35,906 nucleotides of DNA from the NCBI GenBank assembly GCA_903885555.1, contig CAISIV010000091.1, forward strand, positions 1-35,906, in the 5' to 3' direction. The notes beneath the pieces were generated by a model that saw nothing but the letters and a program-made list of their open reading frames with translations, searched no databases and was not told the DNA's origin. This DNA comes from an uncultured Hyphomicrobiales bacterium (GTDB lineage Bacteria > Pseudomonadota > Alphaproteobacteria > Rhizobiales > Xanthobacteraceae). The translations under genes were made by a program, and so were the position numbers. This document shows positions 16,646-25,088 of the stretch, piece after piece. The first letter of the stretch is position 1; each line of letters starts with the position of its first letter.

Positions 16646-17217
16646 CCGCGCGTGCTTTGCCGCGTCTCCAGCGGCAACCGGTCGAACAAAGTTGGCCCGC
16701 CGGGCTGCGCGCCTTCGATCGACAGCAGCTTGAGTTTGGTAACAACGCCGCCCGCGGCCGAGAAGCCGCCCGGCTTGCCGTTGGCCGCCAGCACTCGATG
16801 ACACGGCATCACGAGCGGGCACGGATTTTCGCCCAGCGCAACGCCGACATCGCGCGCCAGCAACTTGTCGCCAAGCTGCGTTGCGATCTCGCCATAGGTG
16901 ATCGTCTTGCCGGGCGGCACCCGGCGCGTGATGGCGTAAACCTTGGCGTTGAAGTCCGGCGTCAGCGTATTATCGATGGCGATGCCCGTCAGATCGCGCG
17001 GTTCGCCGCGCAGCAGCGCGACGATGCCCTCGATGGCTTCCGCCGCCAGCGGCAATGGTGTCGCCTCAATCGCGGACGGATAACGCTGCTGCACGCGGGC
17101 GCGCGTCGCGGCCTCGTCCTTTTTTGGCAATTGCACGCCGGTCAGGCCGCGCGCATTCCAGACAATGCCGCAAGGAGCGATGGCCGTGTCGAAGATGGCG
17201 AAATTCGTATCCGGCAT
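16642..17217 (-). CDS. ogt: Methylated-DNA--[protein]-cysteine S-methyltransferase
   Basis: Suicide repair protein that takes alkyl groups from O6-alkylguanine in DNA. The 191-residue product has a variable N-terminal domain (1-88), a DNA-binding helix region (FNAKVYAITRRVPPGKTITYGEIA) and the active site MPCHRV with Cys139, then GGFSAAGG and KLKLLSIEG. It has no Ada-type zinc domain. Start is ATG 17215-17217; a start 12 codons further upstream would crowd ybgC (22-bp gap with the chosen start). It is on the same strand as ybgC and may be co-transcribed with it. Confidence 0.94.
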   Translation of the reverse strand: MPDTNFAIFDTAIAPCGIVWNARGLTGVQLPKKDEAATRARVQQRYPSAIEATPLPLAAEAIEGIVALLRGEPRDLTGIAIDNTLTPDFNAKVYAITRRVPPGKTITYGEIATQLGDKLLARDVGVALGENPCPLVMPCHRVLAANGKPGGFSAAGGVVTKLKLLSIEGAQPGGPTLFDRLPLETRQSTRG

Positions 17218-17239
17218 GCGCCCAATATAGGGAGCTAAA

Positions 17240-17707
17240 TCAGGTCGCTCCACCCGAATCCTGATCGGCCTTCATGGCAATGCGCAAAGGCTTCGGGATC
17301 GGCTTGGCGCGGCCGCCGGACACGAAGGCGACCTGGACATGGGCCTCGACGATCAGGTCGTCGCCGCGCATGACGCGCTGGTGCAGCGTGATCGAGGCGC
17401 CCTTCACTTCCTCCGGCGTGGTCGTGATGGTGAGCACGTCATCCATGTGCGACGGCTTGCGGAAGGCGATGTCCATGTGGCGCACGACGAAGGCAAAGCC
17501 GGGCGCTTCCGCCGCGGCCTGCTCGAACAGCGCGCGATGGTCGGCGCCTAAGAGCCTCAGATAGTTCGTCCGCCCCCGCTCCATGAAGCGCAGATAACTG
17601 GCGTGATAGACGATGCCGGAGAAATCCGTGTCCTCGTAGTAGACGCGGACCTGCTGGACGTGTTTGCCGTCCGTTATGGCGCCATCAAGATCTTTATGGG
17701 TCGTCAT
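17240..17707 (-). CDS. ybgC: Tol-Pal-associated acyl-CoA thioesterase YbgC
   Basis: Hotdog-fold thioesterase acting on acyl-CoA or acyl-ACP, classically the first gene of the tol-pal cluster. The 155 residues carry the 4-hydroxybenzoyl-CoA thioesterase-type motif VYYEDTDFSGIVYHASYLRF (catalytic Asp28) and FMERGRTNYL. It is separated from tolQ here by about 5.4 kb of accessory genes. ATG at 17705-17707. It is divergent from the DUF2199 gene. Confidence 0.94.
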   Translation of the reverse strand: MTTHKDLDGAITDGKHVQQVRVYYEDTDFSGIVYHASYLRFMERGRTNYLRLLGADHRALFEQAAAEAPGFAFVVRHMDIAFRKPSHMDDVLTITTTPEEVKGASITLHQRVMRGDDLIVEAHVQVAFVSGGRAKPIPKPLRIAMKADQDSGGAT

Positions 17708-17778
17708 GCGCTGTCTCTGGCTGGCGTGCCGCTCTCGCGATAAGCTGACAGCACGCTCCTCTCTTGCATTGGTGTCTA

Positions 17779-18282
17779 ATGCATTACACGTGGACGTGCC
17801 ACTGTTGCGGCAAGCAGCACAACGAACTCCCGCTCGCCATGGGACACGATAGTCCCGACCCCTGGCTCGGGTTGTCCGACGCCGAGCGCGAAAGCCGCGG
17901 CGAGATCAGCAGTGATGCCTGCATCATCGACGGCCAACATTTTTTCGTGCTCGGCTGTCTCGACATTCCGATCATTGGCTCCACTGACGTATTCAGATGG
18001 CTGGCCTGGGTATCGGTTTCAGAAAAATCTTTTGTGCGCATTGGCGATCTCTGGGAAACAGACATCCGCGACACCGAGCCGCCGTTCTTCGGGTGGCTGT
18101 CGAACCGAATTTCGTCCTACCCGAATACGTTCGCGCTCAAGACAAATCTGTATCTAAGAAACCACGGGGCGCGTCCCTTCATCCACCTGGAGCCGACGGA
18201 TCATCCGCTCGCCGTCGAGCAGCGCGAAGGTATTTCACTTAAAAGGGTCGAAGAAATTGTTGCCGCGTGCGGCATGCACTGA
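17779..18282 (+). CDS. DUF2199 domain protein
   Basis: A 167-residue protein of unknown function. Its N-terminus YTWTCHCCGKQHNELPLAMG with Cys7, Cys9 and Cys10 and nearby His residues is the DUF2199 signature and suggests a small metal-binding knuckle, although only one CxxC-like cluster is visible. It is followed by DACIIDGQHFFVLGCLDIPI and FGWLSNRISSYP. The ATG at 17779 is preferred over an in-frame TTG at 17764 because it gives the family's normal start. No strong ribosome-binding site is present. It is a lone plus-strand gene between ybgC and the Nudix gene, ending three bases before the Nudix stop. Confidence 0.78.
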   Translation: MHYTWTCHCCGKQHNELPLAMGHDSPDPWLGLSDAERESRGEISSDACIIDGQHFFVLGCLDIPIIGSTDVFRWLAWVSVSEKSFVRIGDLWETDIRDTEPPFFGWLSNRISSYPNTFALKTNLYLRNHGARPFIHLEPTDHPLAVEQREGISLKRVEEIVAACGMH

Positions 18283-18285
18283 GGC

Positions 18286-18681
18286 TTAGAGCGCCAGCCG
18301 CAGCACGTGATCGCGCGTCAGCGGCGCGAGATGCAGATCGGGCAGCGCGCGTGGATCGACCCAGACCATCTCGTCGATCTCGGCCTGCGGCTTGATCGCG
18401 CCTTCGACATCGACCGCGTAAACGGCGGCCTGCACGCGGAAGCCCGGCTCGTTCGCTGCCGCGCATTCGAACACGCCGAGCGGCCGCACGCTGTTCTCGG
18501 TGACGCGGCAACCCAGTTCCTCGACGAGCTCGCGTGACAGCGCGGCGACATCGCTCTCGCCGGCGTCTCGCTTGCCGCCCGGCTGCATGAAGGCGGCGGT
18601 GCCACGCTTGCGCACCAAAAGCACGCGGCCGCGGTCGTCGCGGATCAAGGCGGCGACCACGCTGATGATCCGCTCGCTCAT
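18286..18681 (-). CDS. Nudix hydrolase
   Basis: Hydrolyses nucleoside diphosphate-X compounds; the small size (131 residues) and context fit a MutT-like housecleaning enzyme. The Nudix box GX5EX7REUXEEXGU is complete at 36-57: Gly36, Glu42, Arg50-Glu51, Glu54-Glu55, Gly57. The remainder is the standard Nudix fold ([34 protein letters not shown]). Its ATG overlaps the ruvB stop (ATGA), so it is translationally coupled to ruvB. The substrate cannot be read from sequence. Confidence 0.93.
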   Translation of the reverse strand: MSERIISVVAALIRDDRGRVLLVRKRGTAAFMQPGGKRDAGESDVAALSRELVEELGCRVTENSVRPLGVFECAAANEPGFRVQAAVYAVDVEGAIKPQAEIDEMVWVDPRALPDLHLAPLTRDHVLRLAL

Positions 18682-19715
18682 TCCTCGTCTCCGGAGAACA
18701 GGCCGAATTGGCTCACATCGCGCGACGGCTCGGCGAGACCGAGATGCTTGAAAGCGGCGCTTGTCAGCAAGCGCCCGCGCGGCGTGCGCTGCAGGAAGCC
18801 CTTCTGGATCAAGTAAGGCTCGATGATGTCTTCGATGGCGTCGCGCGGCTCGGAAAGGCCGGCCGCAATCGTCTCAACGCCAACAGGACCACCGCCGTAG
18901 TTCGTCGCAATGGTCGAGAGATAACGGCGGTCCATCGCATCGAGACCGGCGGCATCGACTTCGAGCGCCTGCAGCGCTTTGTCGGCGATGCGGCGGTCGA
19001 TCGCCTTGTCGCCATCGACATGAGCGAAGTCACGCACGCGGCGCAGCAGGCGGCCGGCGATGCGCGGCGTGCCGCGGGCGCGGCGTGCGATCTCGTTGGC
19101 ACCGTCCGGCGTCATGCCGATGCCGAGCACGCGGGCGCCGCGATTGACGATCTGCTCCAGCTCCTCGACGGTGTAGAAATTCAACCGCACCGGAATGCCG
19201 AAGCGGTCGCGCAACGGATTGGTCAGCAGACCGGCGCGCGTGGTGGCACCGACCAGCGTGAACGGCGCAAGATCGATCTTCACCGAGCGCGCAGCCGGGC
19301 CTTCGCCGATGATGAGGTCGAGCTGAAAGTCCTCCATCGCCGGATAGAGAATTTCCTCGACCTGCGGGCTGAGGCGATGAATTTCGTCGATGAACAGAAC
19401 GTCGCGCGGTTCGAGATTGGTGAGCAGCGCCGCAAGATCGCCGGCCTTGGCGATCACGGGGCCGGAGGTGGCGCGGAAATTAACGCCAAGTTCGCGCGAC
19501 ACGATCTGCGCCAGCGTGGTCTTGCCCAAGCCCGGCGGCCCGACGAACAGCACATGGTCGAGCGCTTCCTGGCGCGCCTTTGCGGCTTCGATGAAGACGG
19601 AGAGGTTGGCGCGGGCCTTTTCCTGGCCGATGAATTCCGACAGGCGCTGCGGGCGCAACGAGGCGTCGACGTCGTCGTCGCGTTTCTCCGGCGTGATGAG
19701 GCGGCTCGTTGTCAT
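18678..19715 (-). CDS. ruvB: Holliday junction branch-migration ATPase RuvB
   Basis: Hexameric AAA+ motor that drives branch migration with RuvA. The 345-residue product has Walker A GPPGLGKT at 59-66, Walker [10 protein letters not shown], sensor regions ([19 protein letters not shown]) and the C-terminal winged helix ([19 protein letters not shown]). The ATG at 19713-19715 gives [12 protein letters not shown], the family-typical start; the open frame runs 69 codons further upstream without homology. It overlaps the upstream membrane-protein gene and the downstream Nudix gene, each by ATGA. Confidence 0.97.
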   Translation of the reverse strand: MTTSRLITPEKRDDDVDASLRPQRLSEFIGQEKARANLSVFIEAAKARQEALDHVLFVGPPGLGKTTLAQIVSRELGVNFRATSGPVIAKAGDLAALLTNLEPRDVLFIDEIHRLSPQVEEILYPAMEDFQLDLIIGEGPAARSVKIDLAPFTLVGATTRAGLLTNPLRDRFGIPVRLNFYTVEELEQIVNRGARVLGIGMTPDGANEIARRARGTPRIAGRLLRRVRDFAHVDGDKAIDRRIADKALQALEVDAAGLDAMDRRYLSTIATNYGGGPVGVETIAAGLSEPRDAIEDIIEPYLIQKGFLQRTPRGRLLTSAAFKHLGLAEPSRDVSQFGLFSGDEE

Positions 19716-20215
19716 GGCGACCGGTGCAACGGCCGGCTGAACAGCCAGCTCAGGATGGCCGCGAAGGCGGCGGGGAAAGACAAGAATAGCGCGAGAAACG
19801 CGCCCTGTCGCAGGCCTTTGACGTTCGGCAGCAGCATGGGCGAGGATTCCGAGGGCGTCACGACGAAACCGAGCGCGACCATGCCAATTACGACGGCTAC
19901 CGCCATGGCGAAGGCCGCCCACGCGGAGTTAAAGCCGCAATAGACCGACGCAATGGCAAAGCCGATACCGGTGACGATCGACGGCGCCATGGTGGCAACC
20001 AGCAAAAAGAAAATCAGAAGAAAAGCCGTCACCGACAGCCATGCTTGCAACACGCTGAGATCGACAAGCTCGAGCATCAATTGCAGCAGTGGCCCACCGA
20101 TTGCGAGCAACACCAGCGAAACCACCGCGGTGGCGGCCAGCGGCCCGACAATCGCAAAGATAGCGACGATGCCGAAAAAGCGCGCGACCTGTTTCAGCCG
20201 GAAGGCCGCGGTCAT
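19712..20215 (-). CDS. Hypothetical multi-span membrane protein
   Basis: A 167-residue protein that I do not recognise. Hydrophobic segments lie at about 13-45, 62-95, 98-120 and 138-159, giving four to six membrane spans, with small Gly/Ala-rich packing and few charges. Its stop overlaps the ruvB start by four bases, so ruvB translation is probably coupled to it, and it follows the deaminase by 25 bp on the same strand. The codon usage resembles the neighbours. Function cannot be assigned; position alone does not imply a role in recombination. Confidence 0.75.
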   Translation of the reverse strand: MTAAFRLKQVARFFGIVAIFAIVGPLAATAVVSLVLLAIGGPLLQLMLELVDLSVLQAWLSVTAFLLIFFLLVATMAPSIVTGIGFAIASVYCGFNSAWAAFAMAVAVVIGMVALGFVVTPSESSPMLLPNVKGLRQGAFLALFLSFPAAFAAILSWLFSRPLHRSP

Positions 20216-20240
20216 CGCGCTGCCTCCCGCGAGGAAGCGG

Positions 20241-20666
20241 TCACGTCATGCCCCGGCGATATTTGTTCGGCAGCAATTCGCCGATGGTCACGACTTCCGG
20301 GCCCTGCTTGCCGTTAGGCACAATGACGCGCGCTTTGGCGTCGTAGTCGTGGATCAGTTCGCGGCAGGCGCCACAGGGCGATACCACGGCGATCTCGCCG
20401 GCCTCGCCCGGTTTCGGATGACGCACGGCTACGATGGTATCGATACCCTGGTCGCCTTTGTCGGTGAGCGCAGTGCCGATGGCGATGGCTTCGGCACAGA
20501 CCGCGCCGCGGCCGACGTAAGCATCGAGATTGACGCCGGTGATGACGCGACCGTCGCGGGTGCGCATGGCGGCGCCGACCTCCTGCCAGTCGTTGCGATA
20601 ACGGCTTTTGATCGCCTGGGTCGCAGCCACGATCAGTTCCTGATCTTTGTCGGTCAGCTTGGTCAT
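20241..20666 (-). CDS. Cytidine deaminase family protein, blasticidin-S-deaminase-like
   Basis: A 141-residue zinc deaminase. Zinc-site motifs are CAE at 57-59 and PCGAC at 97-101. Between them the usual cytidine-binding ENAS motif of housekeeping Cdd is missing: the corresponding segment reads GVNLDAYVGRGAVCAEAIAIG. This, together with the C-terminal IGELLPNKYRRG, resembles the fungal/bacterial blasticidin S deaminase branch. It may deaminate cytidine or a modified cytosine nucleoside. It is located between ruvA (25-bp gap) and the membrane-protein gene, inside what is normally a ruvA-ruvB operon. Confidence 0.87.
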   Translation of the reverse strand: MTKLTDKDQELIVAATQAIKSRYRNDWQEVGAAMRTRDGRVITGVNLDAYVGRGAVCAEAIAIGTALTDKGDQGIDTIVAVRHPKPGEAGEIAVVSPCGACRELIHDYDAKARVIVPNGKQGPEVVTIGELLPNKYRRGMT

Positions 20667-20691
20667 GTCATCTCACTCACTTCTACGCGTA

Positions 20692-21309
20692 TCATTTCGC
20701 CAGCTCTTTCAGTCCCTGCCGGATCAGCGTCTGCACGTCAGCGCCCTCGCCGGCATTGCGCGCGGCAGCGGCGATCGCGGCGGCGGCCTGCGGCTGGCCA
20801 TAGCCGAGATTGACCAGCGCCGACACCGCATCCATCACCGGGCGCGGCGCGCGCTTGTCGTCGAGCGCGCCCGCCAGATGCACCGCGCCCGGATCGATAT
20901 CGGCGAAAGCCGGCACCGTGTCCTTTAACTCCGTGACAATACGTTCGGCCACCTTGGCGCCGACGCCGGGCGAACGCGACACGGCCGCCTTGTCACGCAT
21001 TGCAATCGCCGTGCCGAGTTCCGCCACCGTCAGCGTGCTGAGCACCGACAGCGCCACCTTGGCACCGACGCCCTGCACCGTCTGCAACAGCCTGAACCAT
21101 TCGCGTTCGGCGTCGCTGGCGAAGCCGAACAGTTTGATCTGGTCTTCGCGCACGTAAGTTTCAATCGACAGCGTCGCGGGCTCGCCTACATGCGGCAGAT
21201 GGCCGAGCGTGCGCGCCGAGCAATGCACCTGATACCCGACGCCGCCGACGTCGAGGATAATGAAGTCGGTGCCGAACGAGTCGACGATGCCCCGAAGTTT
21301 TCCAATCAT
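20692..21309 (-). CDS. ruvA: Holliday junction DNA-binding protein RuvA
   Basis: Binds the four-way junction and loads RuvB. The 205 residues contain the OB-fold domain ([29 protein letters not shown]), the double helix-hairpin-helix ([39 protein letters not shown]) and the RuvB-binding C-terminal domain ([20 protein letters not shown]). ATG at 21307-21309, 13 bases after the ruvC stop. Confidence 0.97.
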   Translation of the reverse strand: MIGKLRGIVDSFGTDFIILDVGGVGYQVHCSARTLGHLPHVGEPATLSIETYVREDQIKLFGFASDAEREWFRLLQTVQGVGAKVALSVLSTLTVAELGTAIAMRDKAAVSRSPGVGAKVAERIVTELKDTVPAFADIDPGAVHLAGALDDKRAPRPVMDAVSALVNLGYGQPQAAAAIAAAARNAGEGADVQTLIRQGLKELAK

Positions 21310-21322
21310 ATGAGCTTGCCGA

Positions 21323-21844
21323 TCATCTGGCCGCGGCCTTCAGTTTCGCTTCCATGATGACGCTGCCGCGATGATGCGCGTGGCAGATCGCGATCGCCAG
21401 CGCGTCGGCGGCGTCCTCGCTCTGCGGGTCGGCCTTCGGCAACAGCACCCCAATCATCATACGGATTTGCGCCTTCTCGCCGTGGCCAGCGCCGACCACC
21501 GTCTTCTTCACCTGGTTGGGCGCGTATTCGGCAACCGTGAGGCCTGCGCGCGCCGGCACCAGCATGGCGATGCCGCGCGCCTGGCCGAGCTTCAAGGTCG
21601 AGGCGCCATTGGCATTGACGAAGGTGTTTTCGACCGCCGCCTCATGCGGCGAATATTGTTCGATCACGGCGACGAGCCCATCATGGATCAGCACCAGCCG
21701 CTCGCCCAGCGGCGCGCGCTCGCTGGTTTCCACCGAGCCGCAGGCGACGTGGATCAGCCGGTTGCCGTCGGACTCGATCAGGCCCCAGCCGGTGCGGCGG
21801 AGGCCCGGGTCGATGCCGAGAATGCGAATCGGTTGCCGGAGCAT
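21323..21844 (-). CDS. ruvC: Crossover junction endodeoxyribonuclease RuvC
   Basis: Resolves Holliday junctions by paired nicking. The 173-residue product starts [21 protein letters not shown] with the first catalytic Asp at 12; the other acidic positions are in [20 protein letters not shown] and [15 protein letters not shown]. The ATG at 21842-21844 gives the family length. An in-frame ATG ten codons upstream is possible but less likely. It leads the ruvC-ruvA group and diverges from the flavin monooxygenase gene across a 157-bp gap. Confidence 0.97.
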   Translation of the reverse strand: MLRQPIRILGIDPGLRRTGWGLIESDGNRLIHVACGSVETSERAPLGERLVLIHDGLVAVIEQYSPHEAAVENTFVNANGASTLKLGQARGIAMLVPARAGLTVAEYAPNQVKKTVVGAGHGEKAQIRMMIGVLLPKADPQSEDAADALAIAICHAHHRGSVIMEAKLKAAAR

Positions 21845-22001
21845 GGTCCGTTGATAACCCCGGGCCGGACGCATTGCACCTGCCCCTTGCCCATCGTGAA
21901 AATCGGCCCCTATTCCGGCGGAAATGCGCATGACGGCCATGTCCATTGCAACCGGGATAGACTGGGAAACCCCGCGGCTCTTGCACTAGGATCGCCGAGC
22001 C

Positions 22002-23246
22002 ATGCCGGGTTCGACTTCCTCCCCCAAGCGCAGCAAGCGCCGGGCCGTCATTATTGGCGGCTCGATGTCCGGGCTGTTTTCGGCCGCGTTCCTGCGCCAG
22101 ATCGGCTGGGACGTCGACGTCTATGAAAAGTCGGGCGTCGAACTGGTCGGCCGCGGCGCCGGCATCACCACGCATCCCGAACTCATCGAGTCGCTGATCG
22201 CCTGCGGCGCCGGCATCGAGAACCTCGGCGTCGAGGTGCCCAAGCGCATCGAGCTCGACCGCAACGGCAACGTCACCGGCGAACGGCCACTGCGGCAGAT
22301 CCTCACCTCGTGGGACCGGCTGCAGCGCCTGCTGCGCGAAACCATCGACGGCGCGCATTATCATCTCGGCCATGGCTTCGAGCGCGTCGATCAGGACGAG
22401 CGCGGCGTGCGCGTGCAGTTTGCCAACGGCAAAGTCGAGCACGCCGATATTCTGGTCGGCGGCGACGGCATTCGCTCCTCCGTGCGTGGCGATGTCGCGC
22501 CGGAGCTGCAGCCGAACTATGCCGGCTATTACATCTGGCGCGGCGCACCAAACGAGGCGGACCTGTCGCCGAAGACGCTGAAAGAGATTTTTCCCTACTT
22601 CGTCTTCTATCTGCCGCCGCAGCAGGAGATCATCACTTATCCGATCGCGGGCTTCGACAACGATCTGCGGCCCGGCCACCGCCGCTACAATTTCATCTGG
22701 TACCGCGTCGCCGACGCGCAGACGATGAAAGACATGAATGTCGACGAGCGCGGCGTGCAGCATGAGTTCTCGGTGCCGCCGCCGCTGATCCGCCGCGACC
22801 TGATCGAGCAGATGTATTCGGACGCACGCGACATCATGCCGGAGGTGATGCTCGACTGCGTGATGACGATGAAGCAGCCCTTTATTACGCCGATCTACGA
22901 CTTCACCGCGCCGAAGATCACCTTCGGCCGCGTCGCCATGGTCGGCGATGCCGCCGCCAACGCACGCCCCCACATGGGTTTCGGCGTCGCCAAGGCCGGC
23001 AACGACGCGCAGGCTTTGGCACGCGCGCTGCGCGATCACGACGACATCGATACCGCGCTGAAGGCCTATAACGCCGAGCGCCAGCCGATCGGCAACACCA
23101 TCGTCAATCACAGCCGCAAGCTCGGCACGCATATGGGCGTCAACCTCAAGACCGAGGAAGACCGCCGCATGCACGACCTGTTGAACAGCGACGGCGCGAT
23201 GATGGACTGGATCGCGGTGCCGAACTTCCTCGACGCTTATAAATGA
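22002..23246 (+). CDS. FAD-dependent monooxygenase, aromatic/N-heterocycle hydroxylase type
   Basis: A 414-residue group A flavoprotein monooxygenase. The dinucleotide motif is AVIIGGSMSGLFSAAFL (GGSMSG at 19-24), the DG motif is VGGDGIRSSVR (153-162) and the FAD ribityl motif is MVGDAAANARPHMGFG (Gly315-Asp316). The GSMSG variant and the YEKSGVELVGRGAGITTHPEL stretch resemble the 2,6-dihydroxypyridine 3-hydroxylase branch rather than salicylate or 4-hydroxybenzoate hydroxylases. Substrate is unknown. It is followed 34 bp later by an EamA transporter on the same strand, a plausible two-gene unit inserted between ruvC and yebC. Confidence 0.9.
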   Translation: MPGSTSSPKRSKRRAVIIGGSMSGLFSAAFLRQIGWDVDVYEKSGVELVGRGAGITTHPELIESLIACGAGIENLGVEVPKRIELDRNGNVTGERPLRQILTSWDRLQRLLRETIDGAHYHLGHGFERVDQDERGVRVQFANGKVEHADILVGGDGIRSSVRGDVAPELQPNYAGYYIWRGAPNEADLSPKTLKEIFPYFVFYLPPQQEIITYPIAGFDNDLRPGHRRYNFIWYRVADAQTMKDMNVDERGVQHEFSVPPPLIRRDLIEQMYSDARDIMPEVMLDCVMTMKQPFITPIYDFTAPKITFGRVAMVGDAAANARPHMGFGVAKAGNDAQALARALRDHDDIDTALKAYNAERQPIGNTIVNHSRKLGTHMGVNLKTEEDRRMHDLLNSDGAMMDWIAVPNFLDAYK

Positions 23247-23280
23247 GCGCACTCCCCACGGCTGAGCCGAAGGCAACTGA

Positions 23281-24129
23281 ATGACACCAGGTCTCGGCTT
23301 TGCGCTGGCCGCCATGTTCTGCTTCGGCGCCGCCGATCTGTTGTTCAAGCGCTCGGCGGCGACCGGCAGCCACGCCCGGCATTCCGTGATGATGCAGGCC
23401 TGGGTGTTCTGCCCGGCCATGACGATCTACGCCTGGCTCACCGGTACGCTGGTGGTCGAACAGTCGGCATTGTGGGGCGCGCTCGCCGGTCTCGCGGTCT
23501 ACATCGCGCTCTATAATTTCGGCCGCAGCCTGCAAGGCGGCGCGGTCAGCACCAATGCGCCGATCTTCCGCATGAACTTCACGGTCACAGTCGTGCTGGC
23601 GGTGCTGCTGCTCGGCGAAACGCTGAACGCGGTCAAGATCGCGGCGCTGTTCTGCACCTTCGGCGCGGTATGGCTGCTGTTGGTTGAACCGAGCGCGACG
23701 CGCGGCCGGCCGGACTGGCTTTCTTTGACTCGCGTGCTCATCGCAACCGTTGCAATGGGACTCGCCAATTTGTTCTACAAAATCGGACTGCTGCACGGCG
23801 CCCTGCCGGAAACCATGATGTCGGCACAGGCCTGGCTGTTCTGCCCATTGGCGACGCTCGTGACCTATCTGACGGACCGCAATTTGCGCACGCCCGCCAG
23901 CGCATGGCCCAGTGTCGCAGGGACGGCGGTGGCGCTTCTGTTCGGCTTTGTGTTGCTGCTGCACGGACTGTCGATCGGCGCTGCCAGCGTGCTCGTGCCG
24001 GTGGCACAGATGGGCTTTGTCTTCACCGCCCTGCTCGGTGCGTTGTTGTTCAAAGAAACGCTGTCGATGCGCAAACGCGTCGGGCTTGTGGTCGCCCTCG
24101 CCGCGCTGGGATTGTTCGCAATCGGTTGA
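23281..24129 (+). CDS. EamA/DMT-superfamily transporter
   Basis: A 282-residue integral membrane protein with ten predicted spans in two EamA repeats (about 1-140 and 148-282). The second repeat ends in the typical VPVAQMGFVFTALLGALLFKET and GLVVALAALGLFAIG. The first repeat holds NAPIFRMNFTVTVVLAVLLLGETL. Its solute is unknown; EamA proteins usually export or import small metabolites. AAGG precedes the ATG by about seven bases. It likely forms an operon with the monooxygenase, and is convergent with yebC, whose stop is three bases away. Confidence 0.9.
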   Translation: MTPGLGFALAAMFCFGAADLLFKRSAATGSHARHSVMMQAWVFCPAMTIYAWLTGTLVVEQSALWGALAGLAVYIALYNFGRSLQGGAVSTNAPIFRMNFTVTVVLAVLLLGETLNAVKIAALFCTFGAVWLLLVEPSATRGRPDWLSLTRVLIATVAMGLANLFYKIGLLHGALPETMMSAQAWLFCPLATLVTYLTDRNLRTPASAWPSVAGTAVALLFGFVLLLHGLSIGAASVLVPVAQMGFVFTALLGALLFKETLSMRKRVGLVVALAALGLFAIG

Positions 24130-24132
24130 GCG

Positions 24133-24879
24133 CTAGGCGCTCATCTTCTGCATCAGCGATTCCGACACTTCGAAATTGGCGTAGACGTTCTGCACATCGT
24201 CGCTGTCGTCGAGCGCCTCGATCAGCTTGAACAGTTTCTCGCCGGTCTCGTCATCGACGGCGACCGTGTTCTGCGGCTTCCACAGCATCGCAGCCTTGCG
24301 GGCCTCGCCGAATTTCGCTTCCAGCGCTTTGGCCACGTCGCGCAGATTGTCGGTCGTCGTGAAAACCTGATGGCCGTCGTCGGTGGAGACGACGTCGTCG
24401 GCGCCGGCATCGATCGCGGCGTCGAGCATGGCGTCGGCGCTCGCAGCCTTGGCATCGTACTCAACGACGCCAACATGATCGAACATGAACGACACCGAAC
24501 CGGTGGTGCCGAGATTACCGCCGGCCTTGGTGAAGATCGAGCGCACTTCGCCGGCGGTGCGATTGTGATTGTCGGTCAGCGCCTCGACGATCACCGCGAC
24601 GCCGCCGGGGCCGTAGCCCTCGTAGCGCATGTCGTCGAAATTCTCGGAGTCGGTGCTGGTCGCCTTCTTCACGGCGCGCTCGATATTATCCTTCGGCATG
24701 TTTTCGGCGCGGGCGGCAAGAATCGCGGCACGCAGGCGCGGATTGAAGGCCGGGTCGGGCTGGCCGAGTTTGGCGGCGACGGTAATTTCCCGCGCCAGTT
24801 TACCGAACACCTTGGAGCGGACTTTGTCCTGCTTGCCCTTGCGGTGCATGATGTTTTTGAATTGGGAATGACCGGCCAT
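24133..24879 (-). CDS. yebC: YebC/PmpR-family transcriptional regulator / translation factor
   Basis: A 248-residue protein of the universal YebC family (TACO1 in mitochondria), associated with transcriptional regulation and, in recent work, with translation of difficult sequences. It starts [18 protein letters not shown] and shows [65 protein letters not shown] and [16 protein letters not shown], all family hallmarks. In alphaproteobacteria it commonly precedes ruvC; here the monooxygenase/transporter pair lies between them on the other strand. Confidence 0.97.
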   Translation of the reverse strand: MAGHSQFKNIMHRKGKQDKVRSKVFGKLAREITVAAKLGQPDPAFNPRLRAAILAARAENMPKDNIERAVKKATSTDSENFDDMRYEGYGPGGVAVIVEALTDNHNRTAGEVRSIFTKAGGNLGTTGSVSFMFDHVGVVEYDAKAASADAMLDAAIDAGADDVVSTDDGHQVFTTTDNLRDVAKALEAKFGEARKAAMLWKPQNTVAVDDETGEKLFKLIEALDDSDDVQNVYANFEVSESLMQKMSA

Positions 24880-24960
24880 GTCCGCTGCGCTCTAAAAAAG
24901 TGGTTGATGCCGGCGCTTCTATAGGCCGACTGAGGCGGAAAATAAATACACCGCTGCGCT

Positions 24961-25088
24961 CCCTCTCCCCTTTGGGGAGAGGGTCGGGGTGAGGGGCACT
25001 AAATCTATTGAGAAGCCATAACCCCTCACCCGCCCGTCTACGCTAAAGCTTCGACGGGCGACCTCTCCCTATGGGAGAGGTGAAGGGG
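24961..25088. repeat. Palindromic intergenic repeat (type B)
   Basis: A chain of inverted repeats: CCCTCTCCCC/GGGGAGAGGG (24961-24983), a GGGTGAGGGG arm pairing with CCCCTCACCC (25022-25031), CGCCCGTC/GACGGGCG (25031-25060) and CCTCTCCC/GGGAGAGG (25062-25080). It fills most of the gap between yebC and the next gene and runs into that gene's stop codon. It is of the CCTCTCCC/GGGAGAGG type found as dispersed copies in Bradyrhizobium relatives. Confidence 0.75.

Noticed and set aside
19716-19922. N-terminal extension of RuvB by 69 codons
   Set aside because: It lies wholly within the upstream membrane-protein gene in another frame, and the canonical RuvB start is at 19715.
18708-19943. A 411-codon plus-strand frame opposite ruvB
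   Set aside because: Antisense to ruvB, with no ribosome-binding site or family resemblance.
21681-23420. A 579-codon minus-strand frame opposite the flavin monooxygenase
   Set aside because: Antisense shadow of a well-supported gene, and it also overlaps ruvC out of frame.
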